The position numbers and the translations under genes were made by a program. Shown here piece by piece: positions 1 to 6,743 of a stretch of DNA of 17,223 nucleotides (the first letter of the stretch is position 1; every line of letters begins with the position of its first letter). The notes beneath the pieces were generated by a model that had not been told where the DNA came from, did not search any database, and was given only the letters and a program-made list of their open reading frames with translations. Source of the stretch: Gammaproteobacteria bacterium (GTDB lineage: Bacteria > Pseudomonadota > Gammaproteobacteria > SZUA-152); assembly GCA_003229995.1 (NCBI GenBank), contig QIGJ01000192.1, forward strand, positions 1-17,223, given 5' to 3'.

Positions 1-405
1 GTTTGGGAAATCTGTTGCATATTTTTGAATCCATTCCACGGCAGCCTGTTCACCGCTGAGCTGGCGTCCGTCTTTGTTGAAAACTTCCTGTTTATACTGT
101 TCGATATGACAAATCTGCTCAACCATGCGTGCCCGAAAAGAGTCATTTTCATCCAGAAACTGGATGCCAATTTCGAAAGTATTTTGCAGGGGATGACACC
201 AAGTGACTTTGCCAATGGTTTGAAATACGGGTGACACTAATGGGATCTTGATGTGAATAGTGGTGCCTGGCTCCAGCGTGACCGTGGAATGAAAGGCGAG
301 GCCACCCTGGCTGACATTTTTAAGGTAATCGCCGCTATTAGTGACCAGTTCTTCCAGTTGAAAATCAACAGGGATATCTGAAGGGTGTCGGATAAAGCTG
401 CGCAT
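1..405 (-). CDS. PilZ-domain protein, C-terminus cut by window edge
   Basis: This gene reads from an ATG at 405 down to base 1 with no stop, giving 135 residues of an incomplete protein. The N-terminus carries RHPSDIP (residues 6-12) and NVSQGG (30-35). These correspond to the RxxxR and (D/N)xSxxG elements by which PilZ domains bind cyclic di-GMP, but the second arginine is replaced by aspartate (R6...D10). The beta-barrel part continues with GKVTWC and FEIGIQF (about 65-83). A more polar, probably helical tail of about 50 residues follows. Known PilZ proteins are cyclic di-GMP effectors controlling motility, adhesion or exopolysaccharide, and the target here cannot be told. The ATG has only a weak GAG about 11 bases upstream. 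The gene is divergent from the deacetylase remnant. Confidence 0.8.
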   Translation of the reverse strand, partial: MRSFIRHPSDIPVDFQLEELVTNSGDYLKNVSQGGLAFHSTVTLEPGTTIHIKIPLVSPVFQTIGKVTWCHPLQNTFEIGIQFLDENDSFRARMVEQICHIEQYKQEVFNKDGRQLSGEQAAVEWIQKYATDFPN

Positions 406-616
406 GATTTGCTGTGCTCTTTAAGGAGTGTTAACAATCCTGTTGTGTCTGAAAAACGCGTCGGCCATGATTGGTGTCATATCGGTGCGCGCTATCCTCC
501 ATGCAAAGTAGCCGGGTAACTGTTTGTATTCAAGGTAATATTGCACAATCAGCTTACCTGTTTATGAGTAGACGGTTGTTTTTGAATCTCGTGAATATAG
601 CGGCCAGAAATGTGCA

Positions 617-633
617 TGCTATAGTGTTAACAC
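617..633 (+). promoter_or_regulatory. Possible extended -10 promoter with GTGTTAACAC palindrome
   Basis: TGCTATAGT (617-625) fits an extended -10 element (TGnTATAAT). A perfect 10-base palindrome, GTGTTAACAC (624-633), overlaps the expected transcription start, 20-30 bases before the deacetylase remnant. A related GTGTTAACA lies at 428-436 in front of the divergent PilZ gene. I see no good -35 box. The site may be a leftover promoter with an operator, but this rests on pattern alone. Confidence 0.25.
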
Positions 634-653
634 ACGGTTAAACGGGATTAAAT

Positions 654-1045
654 TTGCGCGTATACCCATTGAAATATCTTAAAAATATCCGATGTTTCCG
701 TTTGATCAGCATACTGGTGGCATTGTTAACGAGCAGTATGTTTTCCAGTACACAGGCGGAAGAATCACAAGCTGTAGTGTTCATATATCACCATTTTGAT
801 GTGAATAAATACCCATCAACCAATATTCGGCTCGTGGAATTCGATGCTCATCTGGATTATTTGGCACAGGCGGGATATCAGACCTGGCCGTTGGCAAAGG
901 TGGTGGGTTATGTGCGCGGACAAAAACCTTTTGCTGATCGTGGCCGACCGGTTACCGTTTTTGTTGTCAGCGATGGTGTTGACCAACATTTCTAAGCATT
1001 ACTGCTTACATGAACTGGCAACAGATGCGTGAACCGCACCGTTAG
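654..1045 (+). pseudogene. Polysaccharide deacetylase family protein, degraded remnant
   Basis: The first frame (654-995, TTG start) encodes a signal-peptide-like N-terminus (hydrophobic run about residues 17-35, STQAEE after it). It then gives AVVFIYHHF, YPSTNIR and FDAHLDYL, typical of the NodB-like polysaccharide deacetylase family with the YPSTNI motif. After PFADR the sequence jumps to GRPVTVFVVSDGVDQHF and a stop. In intact relatives a catalytic stretch of the type AITxDDAY lies between those two points, and it is absent here. Beyond the stop, another frame continues as TAYMNWQQMREP (to a TAG at 1043-1045), which matches the next family block. The remaining C-terminal half is missing, and only 65 bases separate the remnant from the end of the HPr gene. 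An internal deletion, a frameshift and a 3' truncation together make this a dead gene. Confidence 0.8.
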
Positions 1046-1110
1046 TCCGGCCGGGGCGTTATTTCTAGTTTGGTCATTTATGGGTTGTGCTCTGATAAGA
1101 GAACGGCGGG

Positions 1111-1380
1111 TTATTCAGCTTCATCAAAACGATGCGCGATAAGATCTTCCAGTGCATCCAGCGCTTTTGTTTCATCCGCACCGTCAGCAATCAACACCAG
1201 TTCTGTGTCTTTGGCGGCGGCCAGCATCATTACCCCAAGAATACTTTTGCCGTTAACTTCGGTGGTCATTCTAAGCAGTTTGATATCACTGCTAAATTGA
1301 CTGGCCAGCGCTACCAGTTTGGCGGCGGCACGGGCGTGCAGGCCAAGCTTGTTGATGATGGTAACGGGGCGGCGGGTCAT
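1111..1380 (-). CDS. ptsH: HPr phosphocarrier protein
   Basis: The 89-residue protein has the usual HPr length and both regulatory sites. LGLHARAAAK contains His15, which accepts phosphate from enzyme I. NGKSILGVMMLAA contains Ser46, the target of HPr kinase/phosphorylase, and that enzyme (hprK) is encoded 1.5 kb upstream in the same orientation. It follows the EIIA gene by 29 bases and is probably cotranscribed with it. In this type of cluster HPr normally feeds a regulatory phosphorelay rather than sugar uptake, and no permease component is in the window. The usual next gene, ptsI (enzyme I), is missing: the deacetylase remnant lies there instead. It could equally be called NPr (ptsO), but the Ser46 site and the hprK context favour HPr. 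Confidence 0.93.
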   Translation of the reverse strand: MTRRPVTIINKLGLHARAAAKLVALASQFSSDIKLLRMTTEVNGKSILGVMMLAAAKDTELVLIADGADETKALDALEDLIAHRFDEAE

Positions 1381-1409
1381 ATTCGGGAGATTTCTGTATT
1401 ACGATGACG

Positions 1410-1811
1410 TTAGATTTCGTTGCAACCAGACAATAACATAACACCTTGACGCCCACCGTCCACAGCGCGTTCGGCCATTTCAGTGAGTGACAGTTCGGGA
1501 TAGTTGAGCACCCGAATCAGCATGGACAGGTTGAGACCCGCGACGACCATTACATCATCAAAGCGAACAAGTCGGCAGGCAATATTCGAGGGTGTTGCAC
1601 CACAGAGATCAGTGAGAACCAATACACCGTCACCACCATTCAGTTCGATAACCATCTTTTCAGCGCGTTTGGCCAGTATATCCAGATCATCATCCAATGG
1701 CACGCTGAGCACGCGAGTTGCCAACGGGCAGACGCTGAGTGTCTTGACGCTGATATCCAACATGGTATAGCCAAGGGATTCGTGGCTTACCAAAAGTATG
1801 CCGATGGTCAT
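1410..1811 (-). CDS. PTS system mannose-type EIIA domain protein
   Basis: This is a stand-alone EIIA of the mannose/fructose family, 133 residues. The start at 1811 (MTIGILLVSHESLG) is chosen because GGGAG lies six bases upstream, and because the frame further upstream runs into the rapZ coding region. His10 in LVSHESLG is the expected phosphorylation site. GVLVLTDLCGATPSNIA (middle) is the second family block. No EIIB, EIIC or EIID partner is visible, so it most likely works as a regulatory terminal acceptor of the HPr phosphorelay. This is inferred from the context with rapZ, hprK, ptsN and HPr. It lies 13 bases after rapZ, and HPr follows 29 bases later, so the three genes look like one transcript. 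Confidence 0.9.
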   Translation of the reverse strand: MTIGILLVSHESLGYTMLDISVKTLSVCPLATRVLSVPLDDDLDILAKRAEKMVIELNGGDGVLVLTDLCGATPSNIACRLVRFDDVMVVAGLNLSMLIRVLNYPELSLTEMAERAVDGGRQGVMLLSGCNEI

Positions 1812-1824
1812 GACAGACTCCCAA

Positions 1825-2682
1825 TCAAGACAGATCGCGATGACGAATGATGACGTTATCGCGTTGTTGTTGAAAATATTGACCAAGACGTTCGGTTAAG
1901 TATACCGAGCGGTGTTGGCCACCGGTGCAGCCAATAGCAATGGTGAGATAGCTGCGGTTGTCGGCTTCAAAGCAGGGAATCCAGTGGGTCATCATGTTTT
2001 TTATTTGTACAAAAAAACCTTCCACCAGTTCCTGACCTTCAAGAAAATCTGCAACGGGCTGATCCCGGCCGGTCAGTGTGCGTAGTTTATTTTCCCAATG
2101 CGGGTTGGGTAGGCAACGTGCATCGAAGACAAAATCTGCATCCGCCGCCATACCATGTTTAAAACCAAATGATTCAAACAAAATTGACAGTCCGACTTGT
2201 TGTTCACCCCGTATACGCTCACGCATCAGGTCGCGAAGCTGATGCACGTTACTTCGAGTGGTATCGGTAAACAAGTCTGCACGACCAATAATAGGTTGCA
2301 GCAGACGTCGCTCATAATGTATGGCTTCTTGCAAAGGGACTTCTTCACCACTCAAGGGATGCTTGCGGCGGGTTTCGCTAAAACGTTTGAGTAACACTTC
2401 ATCATCGGCATCGAGGAAAATCACTTCGCAATCAACGCCTGCATCTTTCAGTGTGTCGAGAATTTCTGGGAAACGACTGAGATCCAGCGGTGGGTTGCGG
2501 GCGTCAATACCCACAGCGGCCAGATTACCCAGTTGTCCGGGAAAGGCGTTCATTTTTACCGCAAAATCTGGTAGCAGGCCCACCGGCAAATTGTCGATGC
2601 AATAATAGCCCTGGTCTTCCAGCACATGCAGTGCTGTGGATTTTCCGGAGCCAGAGACGCCGCTGATAACAACAAGTTTCAT
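1825..2682 (-). CDS. rapZ: RNase adapter protein RapZ
   Basis: The 285-residue length and the full domain order match RapZ (YvcJ/YhbJ). A Walker A loop, GVSGSGKST, occupies residues 8-16. The P-loop kinase-like N-domain includes CIDNLP and a DADDEVLLKRF segment. The C-domain ends with GCTGGQHRSVY (about 251-261), the conserved ligand- and RNA-binding region. In E. coli RapZ directs RNase E to the small RNA GlmZ and so controls glucosamine-6-phosphate synthase. Whether a GlmZ-like RNA exists here cannot be seen. The gene precedes EIIA by 13 bases. It is separated from hprK upstream by a MITE-like repeat, which may break the operon. No clear ribosome binding site precedes the ATG at 2682. Confidence 0.95.
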   Translation of the reverse strand: MKLVVISGVSGSGKSTALHVLEDQGYYCIDNLPVGLLPDFAVKMNAFPGQLGNLAAVGIDARNPPLDLSRFPEILDTLKDAGVDCEVIFLDADDEVLLKRFSETRRKHPLSGEEVPLQEAIHYERRLLQPIIGRADLFTDTTRSNVHQLRDLMRERIRGEQQVGLSILFESFGFKHGMAADADFVFDARCLPNPHWENKLRTLTGRDQPVADFLEGQELVEGFFVQIKNMMTHWIPCFEADNRSYLTIAIGCTGGQHRSVYLTERLGQYFQQQRDNVIIRHRDLS

Positions 2683-2700
2683 AATGTGTGATGCACTTTA

Positions 2701-2869
2701 GGAATGAAACACAATAACTTATACCAGTGGCGTTCTTATTTCGAGCTTTTGCGATTGAAGAACGGACGAAGACGGGCTGAAGCAGACGACCCCATGGGTG
2801 GGGAGGGTAGAGCCGAGCCTGGAACAGAGGCCGAGATCCCAATGGTATAAGTTATTCAATTTCCATTCC
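2701..2869. mobile_element. MITE-like element, family A, copy 1 (rapZ-hprK gap)
   Basis: The ends are inverted repeats of about 27 bases: the left starts GGAATGAAACACAATAAC and the right, read inward, starts GGAATGGAAATTGAATAAC. Both continue into an identical CTTATACCA. TTA flanks both sides (2698-2700 and 2870-2872), consistent with a TA or TTA target duplication. The 169-base interior has no credible gene. A 39-base block (2731-2769) recurs, inverted and with only three differences, inside the second copy at 6472-6509. This is what a non-autonomous transposon would look like. No transposase is in the window. Confidence 0.75.
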
Positions 2870-2885
2870 TTAGTTTGGGGTTGAG

Positions 2886-3851
2886 TTAATGGTCTGTTTG
2901 TGAAGATGGAATCGTTTGCGATTGAATCAATTCATGCTGTCGCTGGCTGAAGGCTTCGACGGTATTGTATCCTTTACGCAATAAAATATGGTCCCGTACA
3001 GCGGCTTCCACCAGTACAGCAAGGTTGCGCCCGGAGGCGACCGGCAGCGTAGCTTCGGGAATGTCGACATCCAGAATCGTGCGTTTACGATAACTGCCTT
3101 TCAATCGATCGACTTTATGCAAGTCTTCCTCAGCCAGTTGCTGTAGATGTACAATTAAACGCAGGTCTTTGCTGAACTTGATCGCACTGTCGCCGTACAT
3201 GGCACGGATATTCAAGATGCCCAGACCACGTACTTCGATAAAGTCCCGTAACACTTCGGGGCAGCGGCCGCGCACGGTATCGGGCCTCACGCGTGAAAAT
3301 TCCGGGGCATCATCCGCGACCAATCGATGATTGCGGGATATCAATTCCAATGCTAGCTCACTTTTACCGACATTGCTCTCGCCGGTCAGTAATACACCCA
3401 TACCATGTACTTCCAGAAACACGCCATGTATTACGGTTTTTTCTGCCAGTTCATCATCGAGATAATGGCGCAGGCTGCTCATCAGTTTTGCGCTGTCGAG
3501 ATTGGATAACAATAAGGGCGTATGGGTTTTTTCACAAAAATGACACAAATCATCTGGGGCAGATTGCTGTTCAGCAATCACTACTGCTGCCGGTTCACCT
3601 GCACACAATTGTTCAATCAGTTGTTGGCGTGATGCAGTATCAAGTTTGTTGAGATAATCAAGCTCTATCGGCCCCAGTAGTTGTAGCCGATTGGGGTGGA
3701 TGACATTGAGGTAGCCAATCAGTGAATGGCCTGAGGTGTCAGCGCTATACCGCAATGTTCGCTGTTCACCCCCATGCCCGGCAAGCCATTGCAAGCCCAG
3801 TCGTTGTTGATAATGCTGGAATAAAAGATGGACGGTAACCGTGTCGTTCAT
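2886..3851 (-). CDS. hprK: HPr kinase/phosphorylase
   Basis: The protein has 321 residues from the ATG at 3851; a TTG five codons upstream is less likely. A DRTGG-like N-domain is followed by the kinase domain, with HGVFLEVHG, the Walker A loop GESNVGKS (157-164), LVADDAPEF and the HprK signature EVRGLGILNIRAMYG (206-220). All are needed to phosphorylate and dephosphorylate Ser46 of HPr. The P-loop has Asn where Gly is more usual (GxSGxGKS), but it still fits GxxxxGKS. The gene is 36 bases downstream of ptsN and is followed by a MITE-like repeat before rapZ. In Proteobacteria HprK normally modulates a regulatory PTS without permeases, which fits this cluster. Confidence 0.95.
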   Translation of the reverse strand: MNDTVTVHLLFQHYQQRLGLQWLAGHGGEQRTLRYSADTSGHSLIGYLNVIHPNRLQLLGPIELDYLNKLDTASRQQLIEQLCAGEPAAVVIAEQQSAPDDLCHFCEKTHTPLLLSNLDSAKLMSSLRHYLDDELAEKTVIHGVFLEVHGMGVLLTGESNVGKSELALELISRNHRLVADDAPEFSRVRPDTVRGRCPEVLRDFIEVRGLGILNIRAMYGDSAIKFSKDLRLIVHLQQLAEEDLHKVDRLKGSYRKRTILDVDIPEATLPVASGRNLAVLVEAAVRDHILLRKGYNTVEAFSQRQHELIQSQTIPSSQTDH

Positions 3852-3887
3852 AGATTGGGGGGACAAATTTTAGTGGTTCGATGCAGG

Positions 3888-4352
3888 TTAGTGCTTGTGA
3901 TCCCAGTCAATCAGACAATCATAAAGTGACTGGCTGTCAGCCGCCGCTCGCAATTTTTCACGCAATTCGCTGTCACTGAACATTTCTGCCAAACGCGCTA
4001 ACAGTTGCAGGTGCTCTTCGGTGGAGTCTTCAGGTACCAGTAATGCAAACATGAGATTGACTGATTGACGATCAAAGGCATCACAATCAATACCATTAGT
4101 CAGTTGTACAAAGGCACCAATAGTCTCTGTGCTGTTTTTGAGGCGTCCGTGCGGTATGGCAACACCATGATCGATGGCGGTGGTGCCCAGGCGTTCACGG
4201 GCAATCAAACTGTTAAAGATATCGTGTGCATCCAGCGTGTCCGGTGAGCACGTCACAAAAAGCTCGCTGAGTGTTTCCAACGCACGTTTTTTGCTGGCAA
4301 CAGGCACCTGCGTAGCAATGCGTTCGGATGTAATAATGTCAGAAAATTGCAT
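3888..4352 (-). CDS. ptsN: PTS IIA-like nitrogen regulatory protein PtsN (EIIA-Ntr)
   Basis: The 154-residue product begins MQFSDIITSERIATQ. This start is chosen because the frame further upstream (to 4448) crosses a hairpin and lacks family similarity. RERLGTTAIDHGVAIPHGR carries the phosphorylated His68, equivalent to His73 of E. coli. The C-terminal half (LMFALLVPEDSTEEHLQLLARLAEMF) is typical of the family. PtsN is the output of the nitrogen PTS and regulates potassium transport and envelope stress in other species. It follows hpf, as in most Gammaproteobacteria, but at about 120 bases with a hairpin in the gap. No clear ribosome binding site precedes the ATG. Confidence 0.95.
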   Translation of the reverse strand: MQFSDIITSERIATQVPVASKKRALETLSELFVTCSPDTLDAHDIFNSLIARERLGTTAIDHGVAIPHGRLKNSTETIGAFVQLTNGIDCDAFDRQSVNLMFALLVPEDSTEEHLQLLARLAEMFSDSELREKLRAAADSQSLYDCLIDWDHKH

Positions 4353-4413
4353 AATGATATCGGGATAATCAGTAAAAAACAGGGTTAACCATTTAATGGA
4401 TTTAGGTTTAATA

Positions 4414-4445
4414 GTGTGCGTGGGAGTTTTTGCTCCCACACACGC
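4414..4445 (-). terminator. Hairpin between hpf and ptsN, possible attenuator or processing site
   Basis: GTGGGAG (4420-4426) pairs perfectly with CTCCCAC (4433-4439) around a T-rich loop, and three more pairs (4416-4418 with 4441-4443) extend it past one mismatch. In the transcribed direction it follows hpf by about 28 bases. No U-tract follows it, so a simple intrinsic terminator is unlikely. It may instead adjust the ratio of hpf to ptsN mRNA. Confidence 0.4.
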
Positions 4446-4472
4446 CATGTTATTTTTTCACAGGTTTCTGGA

Positions 4473-4817
4473 TTATTCCTGCGAAGCCTCTTCCTGTAGC
4501 GAGGCCTGCAACGCAGAACTGCTACCACGATGGTGATTGGAACGTTTTTCTTTGTATTTTTTCACTTGGCGATCAAGCTTGTCGATTAATGCATCGATGG
4601 CTGTGTACATATTTTCATCTTCGGCAGCCGCAAAAAGGTTGGCACCGTTAATATGGATGGTGGCCTCCGCTTTCTGACATTGTCTTTCCACGCTGAGAAT
4701 AGCATGAACATGGGTCACCGTATCGATATGTCGTTCCAGTTTGGCCAGTTTGGTGGTGATATAGTCACGAAGCGAATCGGTAATCTCAAGATGTTGACCG
4801 GTAACATTAACTTGCAT
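4473..4817 (-). CDS. hpf: Ribosome hibernation promoting factor (short HPF)
   Basis: The 114-residue protein starts MQVNVTGQHLEITDSLRDYI and has the beta-alpha-beta-beta-beta-alpha pattern of the S30AE/HPF family (about residues 1-95, ending DALIDKLDRQVKKYKEK). It is slightly longer than the E. coli protein because of a Ser/Glu-rich tail. It lacks the second domain of long HPF. HPF binds the 30S subunit and promotes 100S dimers in stationary phase. AAGGAG lies seven bases before the ATG, one of the best ribosome binding sites in the window. It follows the rpoN locus by 58 bases, the usual gene order. Confidence 0.95.
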   Translation of the reverse strand: MQVNVTGQHLEITDSLRDYITTKLAKLERHIDTVTHVHAILSVERQCQKAEATIHINGANLFAAAEDENMYTAIDALIDKLDRQVKKYKEKRSNHHRGSSSALQASLQEEASQE

Positions 4818-4875
4818 AATTAACTCCTTTGGTTGTATCCAATACTCATTCAGCGGCTATTTTTTGTTAGCGAGG

Positions 4876-6364
4876 TTAGACAAGCCGTTTACGTTCATTG
4901 GATGGTGAGATGGACATTGCCTCACGGTATTTTGCCACCGTGCGACGTGCCACATTGATACCCTGTTCACCCAGCAAACCTGCCAATTTATTGTCACTCA
5001 ATGGCTTGCCAGGTTTTTCAGCGGCAATCAGTTTTTTCAAAATTGCGCGAATGGCGGTGGCCGAGCACTCACCGCCCGTCGTCGTGCTCACATGGCTTGA
5101 AAAGAAAAATTTGTGGTAACCCGGGAAATGGTTGATTCATGCATTTCAACAATTTCTGCGATATCGTGCATCACCATGGGTTTCATCGCTTCTTCGCCGT
5201 GATCAAAAAAACTGCGCTGACGATCAACAATGGTTGTTGCCACTTTTAATAATGTTTCGTTACGACTGCGCAGGCTTTTAATAAACCAGCGTGCTTCCTG
5301 TAAATTATTTTTCAAAAAAGTGGCATCTTTGCTGTTATTACGCTGCGCCATTTTTGCGTAAAGGCGATGCCGATTTTCGGTGTGATGTCCGGGTTCAGCT
5401 CCACTCGCCACTGACCTTTTATTTTTTTCACAAAAACATCGGGAATAATGTATTCAGGTTGACTGTCTGTGATGTGTCCACCGGGTCGCGGATTGAGGCT
5501 TTGTACCAGTTGAATGACGTGTTGCATTTGTGCTTCGGCCAATTTCATGCGGCGCATAATCAGTGGGTATTCACGTTTGGCCAGGGCATCAAAATGCACT
5601 TTGAGTAACACCTTTGCTTCGGTCAGCCAGGGTGTTTCCGCATCGTAATACTTCAGTTGGATCAACATACATTCGCGAAGATCACGGGCGGCAATACCTG
5701 GGGGGTCAAAATCCTGTACGCGGTGCAATACCGCTTCCACTTCATCCAGCTCAATGTCATTGCCTTCGGACAGGGTCTGATGCAGTTCTTCCAACGATGT
5801 ACCAAGATAACCATCGTCATCGATGGCGTCAATAATGGTTGTGGCAATGGCTTGGTCGGTTTCGCTGCAAGGGGAAAGATTTAGTTGCCATAATAAATGG
5901 TCTTGCAGGCTTTCGCTGCTGCTATCTGCTTGTTCGTAATTTAAGTTCTCGCCGTCATTGTTCCGCGAAACAGTGTTGTAGGAATCGGCGTAGGTATCAG
6001 TGTAGGAATCCTCCCATTCACTGTCGGTGGGTAAATCGTTGGGAATTTCTTGTTCTTGCTTGTCCACAGCGCGGTCAGCTATATCGATGTTTTCGCTGTC
6101 TTCACTCTGGGTTTCAATACGATTTTCACCGCCGTTGTTCTCAGTGGTGGTGATTGTTTCGCCATCACTCCGCTCATTGCTGTCGTTTTCACGACGTTCC
6201 GCAGCGGCCTCCTCTGTAATTTCAAGCATCGGGTTGGATTCAAGCGCTTCCTGAATTTCCGTTTGCAGTTCCAGCGTGGAGAGCTGTAACAAGCGGATAG
6301 CCTGTTGCAGTTGAGGGGTCATGGTCAGATGCTGACCCAGTTTAAGCTGTAAGGTTTGCTTCAT
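4876..6364 (-). pseudogene. rpoN: RNA polymerase sigma-54 factor, disrupted by two frame-breaking lesions
   Basis: The N-terminal frame (6364 down) is a normal sigma-54: glutamine-rich region I, an acidic region II, then the core-binding domain (DPPGIAARDLRECMLIQL). After [12 protein letters not shown] (near 5366) the frame breaks. The protein continues in another frame as [11 protein letters not shown], through [19 protein letters not shown] to about 5112. It then breaks again into a third frame beginning KFFFSSHV and running to a stop at 4876, with the RpoN box [10 protein letters not shown] intact. At the first break about four bases seem lost. At the second, about 40 bases are lost, removing some 13 residues that include the conserved PRG segment after the helix-turn-helix. 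As read, the longest product stops at 5312 and lacks the whole DNA-binding region. Sequencing error could explain the first lesion but hardly the second. Confidence 0.85.
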
Positions 6365-6430
6365 TAATATGCGAGTTGAGCCTTGGTCAACGTCGTTTCT
6401 CTCAAAGGGAAATGATCTTTCTGCCGGTTA

Positions 6431-6643
6431 GGAATGGGCACGCAATAATTTCCTTGTTTTGCATCCCAACTTCGCCCGTTCTTCAATCACAAAAGCTCGA
6501 AATAGAACGACTATTCTTGCACTTTCGTTCGGCAACGGCTCCTGCGTTGCTCTACCTCCTGCATCCATGCAGTCGTCAATTAGGACGAACCAATACGGAC
6601 TAAATCCGGGCGCTAAACCGGGAAGTTATTGCGTGCCCATTCC
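6431..6643. mobile_element. MITE-like element, family A, copy 2 (rpoN-lptB gap)
   Basis: The left end reads GGAATGGGCACGCAATAA and the right end, read inward, is identical for the same 18 bases; both go on AYTTCC. TTA flanks each side (6428-6430 and 6644-6646). The 213-base interior shares a 38-base block (6472-6509) with copy 1 and contains a small CTGCAT/ATGCAG palindrome. No gene is encoded. It occupies most of the 379-base gap between lptB and rpoN, which are usually adjacent. Confidence 0.8.
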
Positions 6644-6674
6644 TTATTTATTGTCATCTAGGTGTCAGTCTACT

Positions 6675-6701
6675 CCAAACCTCGGGATGTTGAAGGTTTG
6701 G
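6675..6701. terminator. Hairpin downstream of lptB
   Basis: CCAAACCT (6675-6682) pairs perfectly with AGGTTTGG (6694-6701) over an 11-base loop. It lies about 45 bases after the lptB stop. The T-rich run (6706-6719) is on the plus-strand side, so for lptB transcripts it is an mRNA-end hairpin without a U-tract. It may protect or end the lptB message. The evidence is the palindrome only. Confidence 0.35.
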
Positions 6702-6743
6702 TCGGTATTTATTTTTTATGTATTCAATAGACGTTGCCATATG

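Noticed and set aside
25..234. Plus-strand open frame at the window start
   Set aside because: It is the antisense shadow of the PilZ gene, which reads cleanly on the minus strand.
2525..2842. Open frame on the minus strand crossing the rapZ start and the family A repeat
   Set aside because: It overlaps the rapZ N-terminus in another frame and its remaining part is repeat DNA.
4353..4448. N-terminal extension of PtsN from the ATG at 4448
   Set aside because: It would translate through the intergenic hairpin, and PtsN proteins begin close to the MQFSDII start.
5088..5411. Central part of rpoN read as a separate small DNA-binding protein
   Set aside because: Its useful sequence begins mid-frame and aligns with the middle of sigma-54; no independent start or ribosome binding site is visible.
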